Assembly: GCA_030263595.1 (NCBI GenBank)
Contig: SZPG01000012.1
Coordinates: forward strand, 1 to 64,000
Reading direction: 5' to 3'
DNA: 64,000 bases
Source of the DNA: Chloroflexi bacterium CFX6
GTDB lineage: Bacteria > Chloroflexota > Anaerolineae > Anaerolineales > Villigracilaceae
Under the pieces are notes generated by a model. That model saw nothing but the letters and a program-made list of their open reading frames with translations, did no database searches and was not told the origin of the DNA. This document shows, piece after piece, positions 9,387 through 17,355 of the stretch (its first letter is position 1; each line of letters opens with the position of its first letter). The translations under genes were made by a program, and so were the position numbers.

Positions 9387-10667
9387 ATGGAAAAATTCAT
9401 CATCGAAGGCGGGACTCCGCTGAACGGAGAAGTGACGCCCGCCGGAAACAAGAACGCCGCTTTGCCCCTGGTCGCCGCCTGTTTGCTGACCGATGAACCT
9501 GTGATCCTGCGAAACGTGCCGCGCATCAAGGACGTGATCGTAATGAGGCGACTCGTCGAAAGTCTCGGCGCGCAAGTGGAGGATTTGGATTCCGATTCGT
9601 GGCGCATCACCGCGCGGGACCTGAGTCCTGCGGACCTCGACCCGAGCCTTTGCCGCCGCATTCGCGCCTCCATACTCGTGGCGGGACCGCTCTCCGCGCG
9701 CATCGGCGAGTTCAAACTGCCTCCGCCCGGCGGGGACGTGATCGGACGCCGGCGACTCGATACGCACATCCTTGCGCTGCGCGCCCTCGGCTCGGACGTG
9801 AAATACGACCGCGGGTTTACCTTCCGCTCGAACGGTTTACGCGGCGCGGATTTCCTCATGGACGAAGCCAGCGTCACCGCCACGGAAAACGCGATCATGG
9901 CGGCGGTCACCGCGCAGGGGGATACGGTGATCCGCAACGCGGCGTCCGAACCGCACGTGCAGGAGTTGTGTCACTTCCTGAATGGACTCGGCGCGCAGAT
10001 CGAGGAGATCGGTTCGAATACGCTTCACATTCACGGCGTATCCAGGCTGCATGGCGGCGAACACGCGATCGGTCCCGATTACCTGGAGGTGATCAGTTTC
10101 GTCGGCGCGGCGGCGGTGACGCATGGAACGGTGCGCGTGAAGAGCGCGGGCGTGGAAAATCTCGGCATGATCGCTCACATCTTCGAGCGCATGGGCGTGC
10201 GCTGGAACGTGGAAGGCGACGATCTGATCGTCCCGGCAAACCAGGAGTTGAACATCGTCCCCGACCTGGACGGCGCGATCCCGGAAGTGAAAACCAACGT
10301 GTGGCCCGCCTTCCCGACGGACCTGATCAGCATCGCCATCACGGTCGCCACGCAAGCCGGCGGTTCGATCATGTTCCACGACTGGATGTTCTCCGGGCGC
10401 ATGTACTTTACGGATAAACTGGTGGGCATGGGAGCGAAGATCATTTTGTGCGATCCGTATCGCTGTCTGGTGCAGGGACCGAATCAACTCTACGGCGAAA
10501 ACCTGGAAAGCCCCGACATCCGCGCCGGCATGTCCCTGCTGCTGGCGGCGCTCGCCGCGAAAGGGACCTCCACCGTCCGCAACATCGGTCAGATCGAACG
10601 CGGGTACCAGGACGTGGATAAAAAACTGCTTGCCCTCGGAGCGAAACTCGAAAGAGTGAAGGAATAA
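9387..10667 (+). CDS. murA: UDP-N-acetylglucosamine 1-carboxyvinyltransferase, Asp-type active site
   Basis: Transfers enolpyruvate from phosphoenolpyruvate to UDP-GlcNAc, the first committed step of peptidoglycan synthesis, in the cytoplasm. The start at 9387 follows AGGAG with six bases of spacing. K22 and N23 in AGNKNAALPL match the substrate-binding pair, and the aspartate of AFPTDL matches the catalytic Asp305 of E. coli. The active-site loop reads LPPPGGDVIG, with Asp117 where most MurA proteins have Cys115, the residue alkylated by fosfomycin. Asp at this place is known in Mycobacterium and Chlamydia and gives natural fosfomycin resistance. The 426-residue length is normal. A paralogous MurA elsewhere cannot be excluded. 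Confidence 0.93.
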   Translation: MEKFIIEGGTPLNGEVTPAGNKNAALPLVAACLLTDEPVILRNVPRIKDVIVMRRLVESLGAQVEDLDSDSWRITARDLSPADLDPSLCRRIRASILVAGPLSARIGEFKLPPPGGDVIGRRRLDTHILALRALGSDVKYDRGFTFRSNGLRGADFLMDEASVTATENAIMAAVTAQGDTVIRNAASEPHVQELCHFLNGLGAQIEEIGSNTLHIHGVSRLHGGEHAIGPDYLEVISFVGAAAVTHGTVRVKSAGVENLGMIAHIFERMGVRWNVEGDDLIVPANQELNIVPDLDGAIPEVKTNVWPAFPTDLISIAITVATQAGGSIMFHDWMFSGRMYFTDKLVGMGAKIILCDPYRCLVQGPNQLYGENLESPDIRAGMSLLLAALAAKGTSTVRNIGQIERGYQDVDKKLLALGAKLERVKE

Positions 10668-10834
10668 TTCGCCGGTGGATAAATCGCCCCGAAGGGTTTG
10701 TGGATCGAGCCGAAGTTGCGGGACCGACCCTTCGCGACGGTGACAATTAGCAAAACTAATATGCTTCCCTGTACTGTCGAGCGTCACTTTTCAGTAAAAT
10801 TTGCATCAAATAGGTAGTCTTGAGTTATGAATTC

Positions 10835-10916
10835 ACGTTACGCAGAGGTCAGTCCCGAAGGGATGACATGATTCCGACGATCCACGACACTCCTTCGGAG
10901 TTCACCTGCATAACGT
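10835..10916. repeat. Imperfect intergenic palindrome between murA and trxB
   Basis: The ends acgttacgcagaggt (10835-10849) and acctgcataacgt (10904-10916) are near-complementary, and the interior holds agtcccgaaggga and actccttcggagt hairpins. It looks like a folded REP-type element. The remaining 10668-10834 shows no gene. Confidence 0.5.
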
Positions 10917-10955
10917 CAGTGATGAAATGAAATCACAAGCGAGGAATGACAAAGT

Positions 10956-11897
10956 ATGTCCAACAATGGAAATGCAAAACACGTAAAAGTATTGGTTTTG
11001 GGGTCGGGTCCCACCGGCTACTCCGCCGCGCTGTATGCGGCGCGCGCGGAACTCCAGCCGGTGGTGTTGACCGGCATGCAACTGGGAGGGCAAGCCGCGT
11101 TGACGTATACCATCGAGAACTATCCCGGTTTTCCCGAAGGGGTGGGCGGGGCGCAATTGGGCGAGTTGTTCCAAAAGCAGGCGGAACACTTCGGCGCGGT
11201 GACCGAGTTCGACATGGCGAATTCGGTGGACCTGTCGAAGCGTCCCTTCAAGGTGACGACGGACAGCGGAGAATACCTTGCCGATACGCTCATCATTGGC
11301 ACGGGCGCCAGCCCGAATCACCTGAACATCCCCGGCGAGACCGAATTGACGGGTCGCGGCGTCTCGTATTGCGCCACCTGCGACGGCTGGTTCTTCAAGG
11401 ACAAGAAGGTCGTCGTGGTGGGCGGAGGGGATAGCGCGCTCGAGGAAGGTTTGTTCATCACGCGTTACGCCTCCTCGGTGACCATCATCCATCGCCGCGA
11501 TGAGTTTCGCGCCAGTCCGATTTTGCAGAAGCGCGCGAAGGAACATCCGAAGGTAAACTTCATTTTGGATACGGTCGTCGCCGAACTCATCGGGGACGAT
11601 AAACTCGAAGCGGTGAAATTGAAGAACGTCAAGACCGGCGAGGAGACGATCCTCGAAACCGACGGCTTGTTCATCTTCATCGGTCACACGCCGAACACGC
11701 AGATGTTCAAGGGTCAACTGGAGATGAGCGACCTCGGCTACATCAAGGTCAACGACAGGATGGAAACGAGCGTGCCGGGCGTCTTTGCGGCGGGCGAGGC
11801 GGCGGACCCTCACTTCCGCCAGGTGGTCACTTCGGCAGGGATGGGGGCGGCGGCAGCCATTCAGGCGACGAGGTTCCTCGAAGCGGAATCAGAATAG
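10956..11897 (+). CDS. trxB: Thioredoxin reductase
   Basis: FAD-dependent enzyme that passes electrons from NADPH to thioredoxin. The FAD fold begins at GSGPTG (residues 16-21). The redox-active pair is Cys139 and Cys142 in YCATCDGWF, the standard arrangement of low-molecular-weight bacterial enzymes. The NADPH site is at VVGGGDSALEE, and the C-terminal FAD motif reads AAGEAADPHFRQ, where most members have AAGD. The 313-residue length is typical. GAGG lies 11 bases before the ATG, and a strong terminator follows the stop, so it is probably a single-gene transcript. Confidence 0.95.
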   Translation: MSNNGNAKHVKVLVLGSGPTGYSAALYAARAELQPVVLTGMQLGGQAALTYTIENYPGFPEGVGGAQLGELFQKQAEHFGAVTEFDMANSVDLSKRPFKVTTDSGEYLADTLIIGTGASPNHLNIPGETELTGRGVSYCATCDGWFFKDKKVVVVGGGDSALEEGLFITRYASSVTIIHRRDEFRASPILQKRAKEHPKVNFILDTVVAELIGDDKLEAVKLKNVKTGEETILETDGLFIFIGHTPNTQMFKGQLEMSDLGYIKVNDRMETSVPGVFAAGEAADPHFRQVVTSAGMGAAAAIQATRFLEAESE

Positions 11898-11913
11898 AGT
11901 TAAGAATGAAGCG

Positions 11914-11945
11914 AACAGTGGCGTCGTAAACGCCACTGTTTTCTT
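11914..11945 (+). terminator. Rho-independent terminator after trxB
   Basis: An 11-bp perfect stem (aacagtggcgt at 11914-11924 and acgccactgtt at 11930-11940) with a 5-base loop is followed by ttctt. It lies 16 bases after the trxB stop. Confidence 0.85.
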
Positions 11946-12041
11946 GTCTGTCGTCAGTCACGCCAATTGAATGACAAATTGTACTTATTTGTCGGTGGTT
12001 TTCGGATAAAATCTACTCACTACGTAAACTCTGGAGGATCC

Positions 12042-12977
12042 ATGAAGAAGATTTCCATTATTGGGGCTGGGATGACCGGCGCCACGACCGCCCATTGGCT
12101 TGCAGAACGCGAACTCGCCGACCTTGTCCTGGTGGACGTGGTGGAGGGGATGCCGCAGGGCAAGGCGCTCGACATGCAGGAGGCGATGCCGATCATCGGC
12201 AGGGACGTCGAGATCGTGGGCGCGAACGATTATTCCGCAACCAAAGATTCGGACATCGTCATCATCACGGCGGGCTTGCCGCGCAAGCCGGGAATGAGCC
12301 GTGATGATTTGTTGTCTGCCAACGCCGAGATCGTGGGCAAAGCCGCGACTGAAACGTTGAAGTATTCGCCGAACGCGTTCTACATCGTTTTGACCAACCC
12401 GCTCGATACGATGGCATATCTCACATTGAAGAGGACCGGCCTGCCGCGCAGCCGCGTGGTGGGTCAGGCTGGGATTTTGGACTCCGCCCGCATGCGCGCT
12501 TTCGTCGCCATGGAGACCGGCGTGAGCGTGGAGAATATTGACTGCTACGTGCTGGGCGGTCACGGCGACGAGATGGTCCCGCTGACGCGTCATTCGAACG
12601 TGGCCGGCATCCCGTTGAAGGAATATCTCCCCGCCGACAAACTGGACGCGATCGTGGCGCGCACGCGCAAGGGCGGCGGCGAGATCGTGAACCTGCTGAA
12701 GACCGGCTCCGCGTTCTACGCGCCTTCCGCCGCCTGCGCGCAAATGGCGGAGGCGATCCTCAAGGACAAGCATTTGATCGTCCCCTGCGCGGCGTACATG
12801 GACGGCGAATACGGCCTGGAGGATATGTTCTTCGGCGTGCCGGTCATGCTGGGCGCCAATGGCATGGAGAGGATCGTCGAGTATAAACTCGACGACGATG
12901 AAAAAGCCATGTTCGACAAATCCGCTGCGGCGGTGAAGGAAACGCACGAAGCGTTGAAGAAGTTGGTATCTTTATAG
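12042..12977 (+). CDS. mdh: Malate dehydrogenase
   Basis: Interconverts malate and oxaloacetate with NAD in the TCA cycle. The dinucleotide fold starts [16 protein letters not shown]; the substrate loop contains [11 protein letters not shown]; the catalytic His is in [10 protein letters not shown]; and [12 protein letters not shown] is the conserved segment between them. These fit the lactate-dehydrogenase-like MDH group found in Chloroflexus and other bacteria. The start at 12042 is preceded by GGAGG with four bases of spacing; a longer upstream frame (from 11967) adds residues unlike the family. The 311-residue length is normal. It lies just upstream of citrate synthase, which uses its product. 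Confidence 0.95.
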   Translation: MKKISIIGAGMTGATTAHWLAERELADLVLVDVVEGMPQGKALDMQEAMPIIGRDVEIVGANDYSATKDSDIVIITAGLPRKPGMSRDDLLSANAEIVGKAATETLKYSPNAFYIVLTNPLDTMAYLTLKRTGLPRSRVVGQAGILDSARMRAFVAMETGVSVENIDCYVLGGHGDEMVPLTRHSNVAGIPLKEYLPADKLDAIVARTRKGGGEIVNLLKTGSAFYAPSAACAQMAEAILKDKHLIVPCAAYMDGEYGLEDMFFGVPVMLGANGMERIVEYKLDDDEKAMFDKSAAAVKETHEALKKLVSL

Positions 12978-12982
12978 GAAGA

Positions 12983-13132
12983 TACGTAAACACGTAGATC
13001 GTAAACACGTAGACACGTAGACACGTAAACACGTAGGCAAGTTGTACCTGTATACCTGTATACCTGTGTACCTGTATACCTGTGTACCTGTATACCCTGT
13101 ATACCTGTGTACTTGTCTACCTGCATCCCTGT
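12983..13132. repeat. Two arrays of related 8-bp repeats in opposite orientation
   Basis: The left block (12983-13037) repeats ACACGTAG or ACACGTAA about five to six times. The right block (13044-13131) repeats TACCTGTA or TACCTGTG about ten times; its complement is YACAGGTA, differing from the left unit by one central base. The two blocks can therefore pair with each other. They fill the 181-bp gap between mdh and gltA. Confidence 0.85.
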
Positions 13133-13158
13133 TCAAGACAACACTCAAGGAGTAACCC

Positions 13159-14478
13159 ATGATCCTGCACGAAAAGATTGCCGCGCAATTACCCGAATGG
13201 CGCGAAAGGTTCAAGACGCTCGCAAAGGAGCACGCCGACGTAAAGGTTGACGAAGTTACTGTTGGACAGGTCGTCGGCGGGATGCGCGATATCAAGTCGT
13301 TGTTGACGGATATCTCGTTCGTTGACCCCGCGGAGGGCATTCGTTTTCGCGGCATGTCCATCCCCGAGGTATTGAAGTCCCTGCCCAAAGCGCGCGGCGG
13401 AAAGATGCCTCTCGTCGGCGGTTTGTACTACCTGCTCATGATCGGCGAAGTGCCGACGAAGGAACAGGCAATGGAAGTGGAAGCCGAATGGGCAAAGCGC
13501 GCCGACCTTCCCGATTACGTCTACAAGATGCTCAGGACGATGCCCAAGGATACGCACCCGATGATCCTGATCACGCAAGCGGTCATGGCGCTGGCGAGGG
13601 ATTCGGCTTTCGCGAGGAAATATCAGGAAGGCATGAAGAAGGATGCGTACTGGGAACCCGCCCTCGACGACAGCATGGACCTGACCGCGAAACTTCCCAT
13701 CATTGCGGCGTTCATCTATCGTTACAAATACTTCGGCGAGAGAAAGAAACTCACATATAACCCCAAACAGGATTACGGCGCAAACTTTGCGCGCATGATG
13801 AAGGTCTCCGACAAAAAGGGATATGCGGACCTCGCCCGCTTATACTTCATCCTGCATTCTGACCACGAGTCGGGGAACGTCTCGGCTCACGCGACGCATC
13901 TGGTTGGATCCTCGCTCTCGGACATTTACTTCGCCTACGCCGCCGGGCTGAGCGGTCTGGCGGGTCCCCTGCACGGACTGGCGAATCAGGAATGTCTTGC
14001 GTGGCTGTTGGACGTGCACCAGAAATTCGGCGGCGTGCCTTCGCGCGACGACCTGTATAAGTTCGCGTGGGACACGTTGAACAGCGGCAAGGTCATTCCC
14101 GGTTACGGTCACGCCGTTCTGCGCGTTCCCGATCCGCGTTTTACCGCGCAGATGGAATTTGCCAAAGCGCGCTTCCCCGAGGACGATCTCGTCCGTCTCG
14201 CGGATCTGGTCTTCGACGTGGTGCCGACCGTCCTGCGTGAACAGGGCAAAGCCAAGAATCCCGCCCCCAACGTGGACGCCATCAGCGGTACGTTGCAGCA
14301 TTACTACGGCGTACGCGAATTCGATTTCTATACCGTGTTGTTTGGCGTGGGACGCGCCCTCGGCGTGACCGCCAATTACGTCTGGGCGCGCGCGCTGGGT
14401 CAGCCTATCGAGCGTCCGAAGTCGGTGACGATGAAGATGCTCGAAGACGCGGTGGAAAAAGCGAAACAGCCCGCGTAA
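13159..14478 (+). CDS. gltA: Citrate synthase, eukaryote-type
   Basis: Condenses oxaloacetate and acetyl-CoA to citrate. The 439-residue sequence matches the mitochondrial-type citrate synthases. The motif HSDHESGNVSAHATHLVGSS is followed by GLAGPLHGLANQE with the first catalytic His, by GYGHAVLRVPDPR with the second, and by REFDFYTVLFGVGRALG containing the catalytic Asp region. AAGGAG stands about nine bases before the ATG. It follows mdh in the same direction, but the octamer array between them and the lack of overlap leave co-transcription open. A clear terminator follows. Confidence 0.95.
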   Translation: MILHEKIAAQLPEWRERFKTLAKEHADVKVDEVTVGQVVGGMRDIKSLLTDISFVDPAEGIRFRGMSIPEVLKSLPKARGGKMPLVGGLYYLLMIGEVPTKEQAMEVEAEWAKRADLPDYVYKMLRTMPKDTHPMILITQAVMALARDSAFARKYQEGMKKDAYWEPALDDSMDLTAKLPIIAAFIYRYKYFGERKKLTYNPKQDYGANFARMMKVSDKKGYADLARLYFILHSDHESGNVSAHATHLVGSSLSDIYFAYAAGLSGLAGPLHGLANQECLAWLLDVHQKFGGVPSRDDLYKFAWDTLNSGKVIPGYGHAVLRVPDPRFTAQMEFAKARFPEDDLVRLADLVFDVVPTVLREQGKAKNPAPNVDAISGTLQHYYGVREFDFYTVLFGVGRALGVTANYVWARALGQPIERPKSVTMKMLEDAVEKAKQPA

Positions 14479-14483
14479 GTAAT

Positions 14484-14515
14484 AATCCCGAAGTCGAAAG
14501 GCTTCGGGATTTTTT
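14484..14515 (+). terminator. Rho-independent terminator after gltA
   Basis: A 10-bp perfect stem, aatcccgaag at 14484-14493 and cttcgggatt at 14502-14511, with an 8-base loop and a run of T to 14515, placed six bases after the stop codon. Confidence 0.92.
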
Positions 14516-14573
14516 GTACCGCGATATTTTATACTTTTCGACGCGGCTTCGCCAGTCAGGGCATCGCTTCCCG

Positions 14574-14612
14574 ATGAAGCAATCTCCCGTTGTCCACAGA
14601 TTTTCCTGCAAA
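14574..14612. repeat. Diverged fragment of the palindromic repeat seen at 20069 and 24882
   Basis: The stretch gaagcaatctcccgttg through ttttcctgcaaa matches the central part of the 99-bp repeat with a few mismatches. Only this part is recognisable. It sits at the converging 3' ends of gltA and the sensor kinase gene. Confidence 0.6.
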
Positions 14613-14646
14613 TTAAATTGTTGATCCGCAACATGTCGCGGTACGT

Positions 14647-15708
14647 TTACAGTTCGATGATGAAGGTCGTGCCTTTTCCCGTTTCGCTTTTCACATCAAT
14701 CGTCCCGCCGTGCGCGTGGATGAGTTGTTTGGCGATGGCGAGTCCGAGTCCGCTGTGGGTTCGCTCGCTGCGCGATCTGTCGCCGCGCCAGAAACGGTCG
14801 AAGATGAAGGGCAGGTCTTCCGCAGGGATGCCTGAGCCGGTATCGGTGATGGTAATTCGTAATTGGTGATTGGCGCTGTTGTGGATGGGTTCTGTTTGAA
14901 TGGAAACCACTCCGCCTGAGGGCGTGTGCCTCAACGCGTTTGAAATGAGATTGGATAACACTTGATTGAGCCTGTCATAGTCTGCGGTGAGTTGCTGATT
15001 TGGGTCTGCGAGGCTGGTTTTCAGGTCAATGCCCAGGGAGGCGGCTTGGGCTGAGAAACTCGAAGTGAGATCATTTATCAGGTCGGCGAGCAGGAAGCGG
15101 GTGGGATGAAGCGGGAGTTGTCCCGTCTCGGCAAGGGAGAGCGTTTGTAAATCGTTCACGAGGCGGGTGAGGAGTCGCGTCTCATCCAATGTGTTGTTGA
15201 TGTGTTCGGGCGTCGGCTGATAAACGCCGTCGAGGACGCCTTCGAGGTTGCCCTGGATGATATGCAGCGGCGTGCGGAGTTCGTGGGCGATGTCGGCGGT
15301 GAGGTTGCGGCGCTGCTTTTCGGCGCGTTCGAGTTCGACGACCATTTTGTTGAAACGCTTGAACAACTCGCTGAACATATCGGATTTGTTCTCGGGCACG
15401 CGCGCCGAGAGGTTGCCCTCTGCAACCGAGTCGATGGCATTGAACATGCTCTGCAGGGGTTTGCCGAAGCGCATGTATAAGTTGATTATGATGATGAAGA
15501 GGACGATGACCACCCCGACCGGCGCGCCGCAAAGCAGCAGCCAGCTTTGCCGGGCGGCGGAATTTTGCGTGAAGAGCTCGAATAAACTTGCCGATGCGCC
15601 TCCTACGAAACATAAAAACACTGCGAAAAAGAAGAGAGCAAAGAGACCGAAGCGGCGGCCGCTTCGGTGCCTGGGCAGTGAGTGAGTGCGGGGCGCGTTA
15701 TTTTTCAT
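14647..15708 (-). CDS. Membrane sensor histidine kinase
   Basis: A 353-residue two-component kinase. Two membrane segments (about 22-42 and 56-77) enclose only a very short outer loop, followed by a HAMP domain (about 78-130), the phosphoacceptor His in DIAHELRTPLHIIQG, and an ATP-binding domain with N box NLISNALRHTPSGG, DTGSGIPAEDLPFIFDRFWR and GLGLAIAKQLI. The tiny periplasmic loop suggests that it senses within the membrane or through a partner. The partner could be the small His-rich membrane protein at 16802-17236. It is separated from its response regulator by 204 bases that hold a palindromic repeat. Confidence 0.93.
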   Translation of the reverse strand: MKNNAPRTHSLPRHRSGRRFGLFALFFFAVFLCFVGGASASLFELFTQNSAARQSWLLLCGAPVGVVIVLFIIIINLYMRFGKPLQSMFNAIDSVAEGNLSARVPENKSDMFSELFKRFNKMVVELERAEKQRRNLTADIAHELRTPLHIIQGNLEGVLDGVYQPTPEHINNTLDETRLLTRLVNDLQTLSLAETGQLPLHPTRFLLADLINDLTSSFSAQAASLGIDLKTSLADPNQQLTADYDRLNQVLSNLISNALRHTPSGGVVSIQTEPIHNSANHQLRITITDTGSGIPAEDLPFIFDRFWRGDRSRSERTHSGLGLAIAKQLIHAHGGTIDVKSETGKGTTFIIEL

Positions 15709-15778
15709 AGGGGCGGGAGATACGAGTTGCGGGTAAAAAGAAATGCTTTATTCAGGTTAACTTGGAATGCCTTACAGA

Positions 15779-15850
15779 TTGTCACCCTGAGCGTAGCGAA
15801 GGGTCTCGGTTTTCAAGGATAGAGATGCTTCGCTTCGCTCAGCATGACAT
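15779..15850. repeat. Dispersed palindromic repeat (CCTGAGCG...CGCTCAG type)
   Basis: The ends tgtcaccctgagcgtagcgaag and cttcgcttcgctcagcatgaca are near reverse complements. A second copy lies at 24771-24840, and partial arms occur near 16642, 16684 and 20358. It fills the gap between the response regulator and kinase genes. Confidence 0.8.
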
Positions 15851-15912
15851 GACCAGGAGTAAACCAATTAAGGTTAAGCAGAATATAACCCTCGTTACCT
15901 GTTTCTCGTAAT

Positions 15913-16605
15913 TCATGTCTCATTCCCTGACTTGTTCACAAACCGATAGCCGATCCCGTACACCGTCTCGATCATGGATTCGCCTGACGCGGTTTCGATC
16001 TTCTTTCTTAGGTTCTTGATATGCGAGTCCACGCTGCGATCCATGCTGGAGGCGGCGCCGTGCAGGTCGTCCAGCAATTGTTCGCGGGTGAGGGTTTGAC
16101 CGGGGCGGCTGGCGAGCAGATGAAGCAGTTTGAATTCGTTGGGCGTGAGTTTGATGGGCGCGCCGTCGAAACTGACGTTGTATTTTTCAGCGTCAATTTC
16201 AAGTCCGCCGACGCGGACGATGCCCGGCGCTTTGACTTGACCGCGCGTTCTGCGGAGCAATGCCCTCACACGCGCCACCAGCGCGCGAGGAGAGAAGGGC
16301 TTGGTGATGTAATCGTCCGCGCCGATCTCGAGACCCGTGACCTGGTCAATCTCCTCGGCGAGCGCGGTGAGCATGATGATCGGCACGTCGCTTTCGCGGC
16401 GCAGGATGCGGCAGACTTCGCGCCCGTCCATGTTGGGGAGGAGGAGGTCGAGGATGACGAGGTCGGGTTTTTCGCGGCGGGCAGTCGTCAGGGCGGATTG
16501 ACCGTCGGCGGCGATGAGGACGCGGAATCCGTTTTTCTCCAGGTAGTCGCGCGCGATGCGGGCGATCTTGGGTTCGTCTTCGACGACGAGGATGAGTTGG
16601 GGCAT
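15913..16605 (-). CDS. OmpR-family response regulator
   Basis: A 230-residue DNA-binding regulator. The receiver domain has the acidic pair in VVEDEPK, the phosphoacceptor Asp in LVILDLLLPNMDG, and the Lys in YITKPFSPRAL. The C-terminal winged helix carries LTPNEFKLLHLLASRPGQTLTR split over its helices and ends IETVYGIGYRFVNK. It is the evident partner of the kinase at 14647-15708. The ATG at 16605 has TATACT ending six bases upstream and no Shine-Dalgarno sequence, so the mRNA may be leaderless. Confidence 0.93.
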   Translation of the reverse strand: MPQLILVVEDEPKIARIARDYLEKNGFRVLIAADGQSALTTARREKPDLVILDLLLPNMDGREVCRILRRESDVPIIMLTALAEEIDQVTGLEIGADDYITKPFSPRALVARVRALLRRTRGQVKAPGIVRVGGLEIDAEKYNVSFDGAPIKLTPNEFKLLHLLASRPGQTLTREQLLDDLHGAASSMDRSVDSHIKNLRKKIETASGESMIETVYGIGYRFVNKSGNET

Positions 16606-16611
16606 GGGGGG

Positions 16612-16617
16612 AGTATA
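16612..16617 (-). promoter_or_regulatory. -10 box directly before the response regulator ATG
   Basis: TATACT on the minus strand, six C residues, then ATG at 16605. The geometry matches the boxes at 9275 and 60426. Confidence 0.45.
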
Positions 16618-16641
16618 AGGGATGAATTATGAATTATGAAG

Positions 16642-16806
16642 GCTTGCATTGAGCAAAGTCGAAGGGTGGTGAGTGGAAAGCTTGCCCTGAGCGAAGTCGA
16701 AGGGTGGAAGGAAGGGGAGCAGGTGGGTTTCTTCCCTCTTCCCTTTCCCCTCTCCCTTTCTACTTTCCACTTTCTACTTTCCACTTTCCACTTTCCACTT
16801 TCTACT
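16642..16806. repeat. Two direct repeats and a CTTTCCA-type heptamer array
   Basis: gcttgc..tgagc.aagtcgaagggtgg occurs at 16642-16669 and again at 16680-16708. After it, from about 16744 to 16806, come repeated units of ctttcca or ctttcta. The same heptamer in the opposite orientation forms the long array at 25937-26110. It overlaps the last codons of the membrane protein gene. Confidence 0.8.
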
Positions 16807-17236
16807 TCTCCCCCTCCTCGCCAGCGCTTGTCGTTTGCCCGTGAGCCTTTTTGTGCCACTCGTCGAACATGGGCGGGACGCTGCCTTCCCATTTCCTGCC
16901 CCATGACCCGTGCATGTGACCGTGACGCCATGGGCGGAAGAAGATCATCTTCAACAATCCGAAGAACAGGAAGAGGAAAAAGATGGAGAGACAGATGCCG
17001 CCCAACGGGAAGAATCCGAAGCGATGAGGGTAGCCGAACCCGTACGGACGGTAGCCATAAATCGGCGGGAGCGGTTGTCCGCTTTCGGCGGCGTTCGAGA
17101 TGGCGGTTGCCACCTCAGGCGCCTGTGCGATTCCCTGTGTTACGCCCGCGCGATAGGTCATGTATCCGCCTGCGGCGACGAGACCGATCAGGAGCAGCAC
17201 GCCGATCAAACGAAAAGCAAAACCGTTTTGAGACAT
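16802..17236 (-). CDS. Small two-helix membrane protein with His-rich tail
   Basis: A 144-residue protein that I do not recognise. It has one hydrophobic segment near the N-terminus (FRLIGVLLLIGLVAAGGYM), a Pro/Tyr/Gly-rich stretch (YGYRPYGFGYPHRFGF), a second helix (ICLSIFFLFLFFGLLKMIFF), and a basic, His-rich end with RHGHMHGSWGRK. The ATG at 17236 follows GGAGG with five bases of spacing, better than an in-frame start 36 bases upstream. It lies just upstream of a response regulator and kinase in the same direction. I infer that it may act in the same signalling unit, perhaps in metal sensing because of the His residues. Confidence 0.75.
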   Translation of the reverse strand: MSQNGFAFRLIGVLLLIGLVAAGGYMTYRAGVTQGIAQAPEVATAISNAAESGQPLPPIYGYRPYGFGYPHRFGFFPLGGICLSIFFLFLFFGLLKMIFFRPWRHGHMHGSWGRKWEGSVPPMFDEWHKKAHGQTTSAGEEGEK

Positions 17237-17301
17237 TTTTACCTCCAGTGGTAAGTGATTTGGTTTACGCACACAATGTATCAGCCTGGTGTGTAGAAAT
17301 C

Positions 17302-17333
17302 ATGGATGAGCCTGTCAGGGATTGCGGAGGTTG
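17302..17333. repeat. 32-bp direct repeat, left copy flanking the 17.4-19.8 kb operon
   Basis: It shares atggatgag, gtcagggatt and ggaggttg, in register, with 19851-19882; 27 of 32 positions agree. This copy is downstream of the oxidoreductase gene. Confidence 0.6.
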
Positions 17334-17355
17334 TGTAAGCGAAGCGTTGGTGTTG

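Noticed and set aside
8480-9937. Longer prepilin peptidase reading to 9937
   Set aside because: The extra 223 residues run antisense through murA and resemble no peptidase; homology begins at the ATG at 9268.
12983-13132. Possible CRISPR array
   Set aside because: Units of 8 bp in direct tandem without spacers; no cas genes. The same holds for the heptamer arrays at 16744 and 25937.
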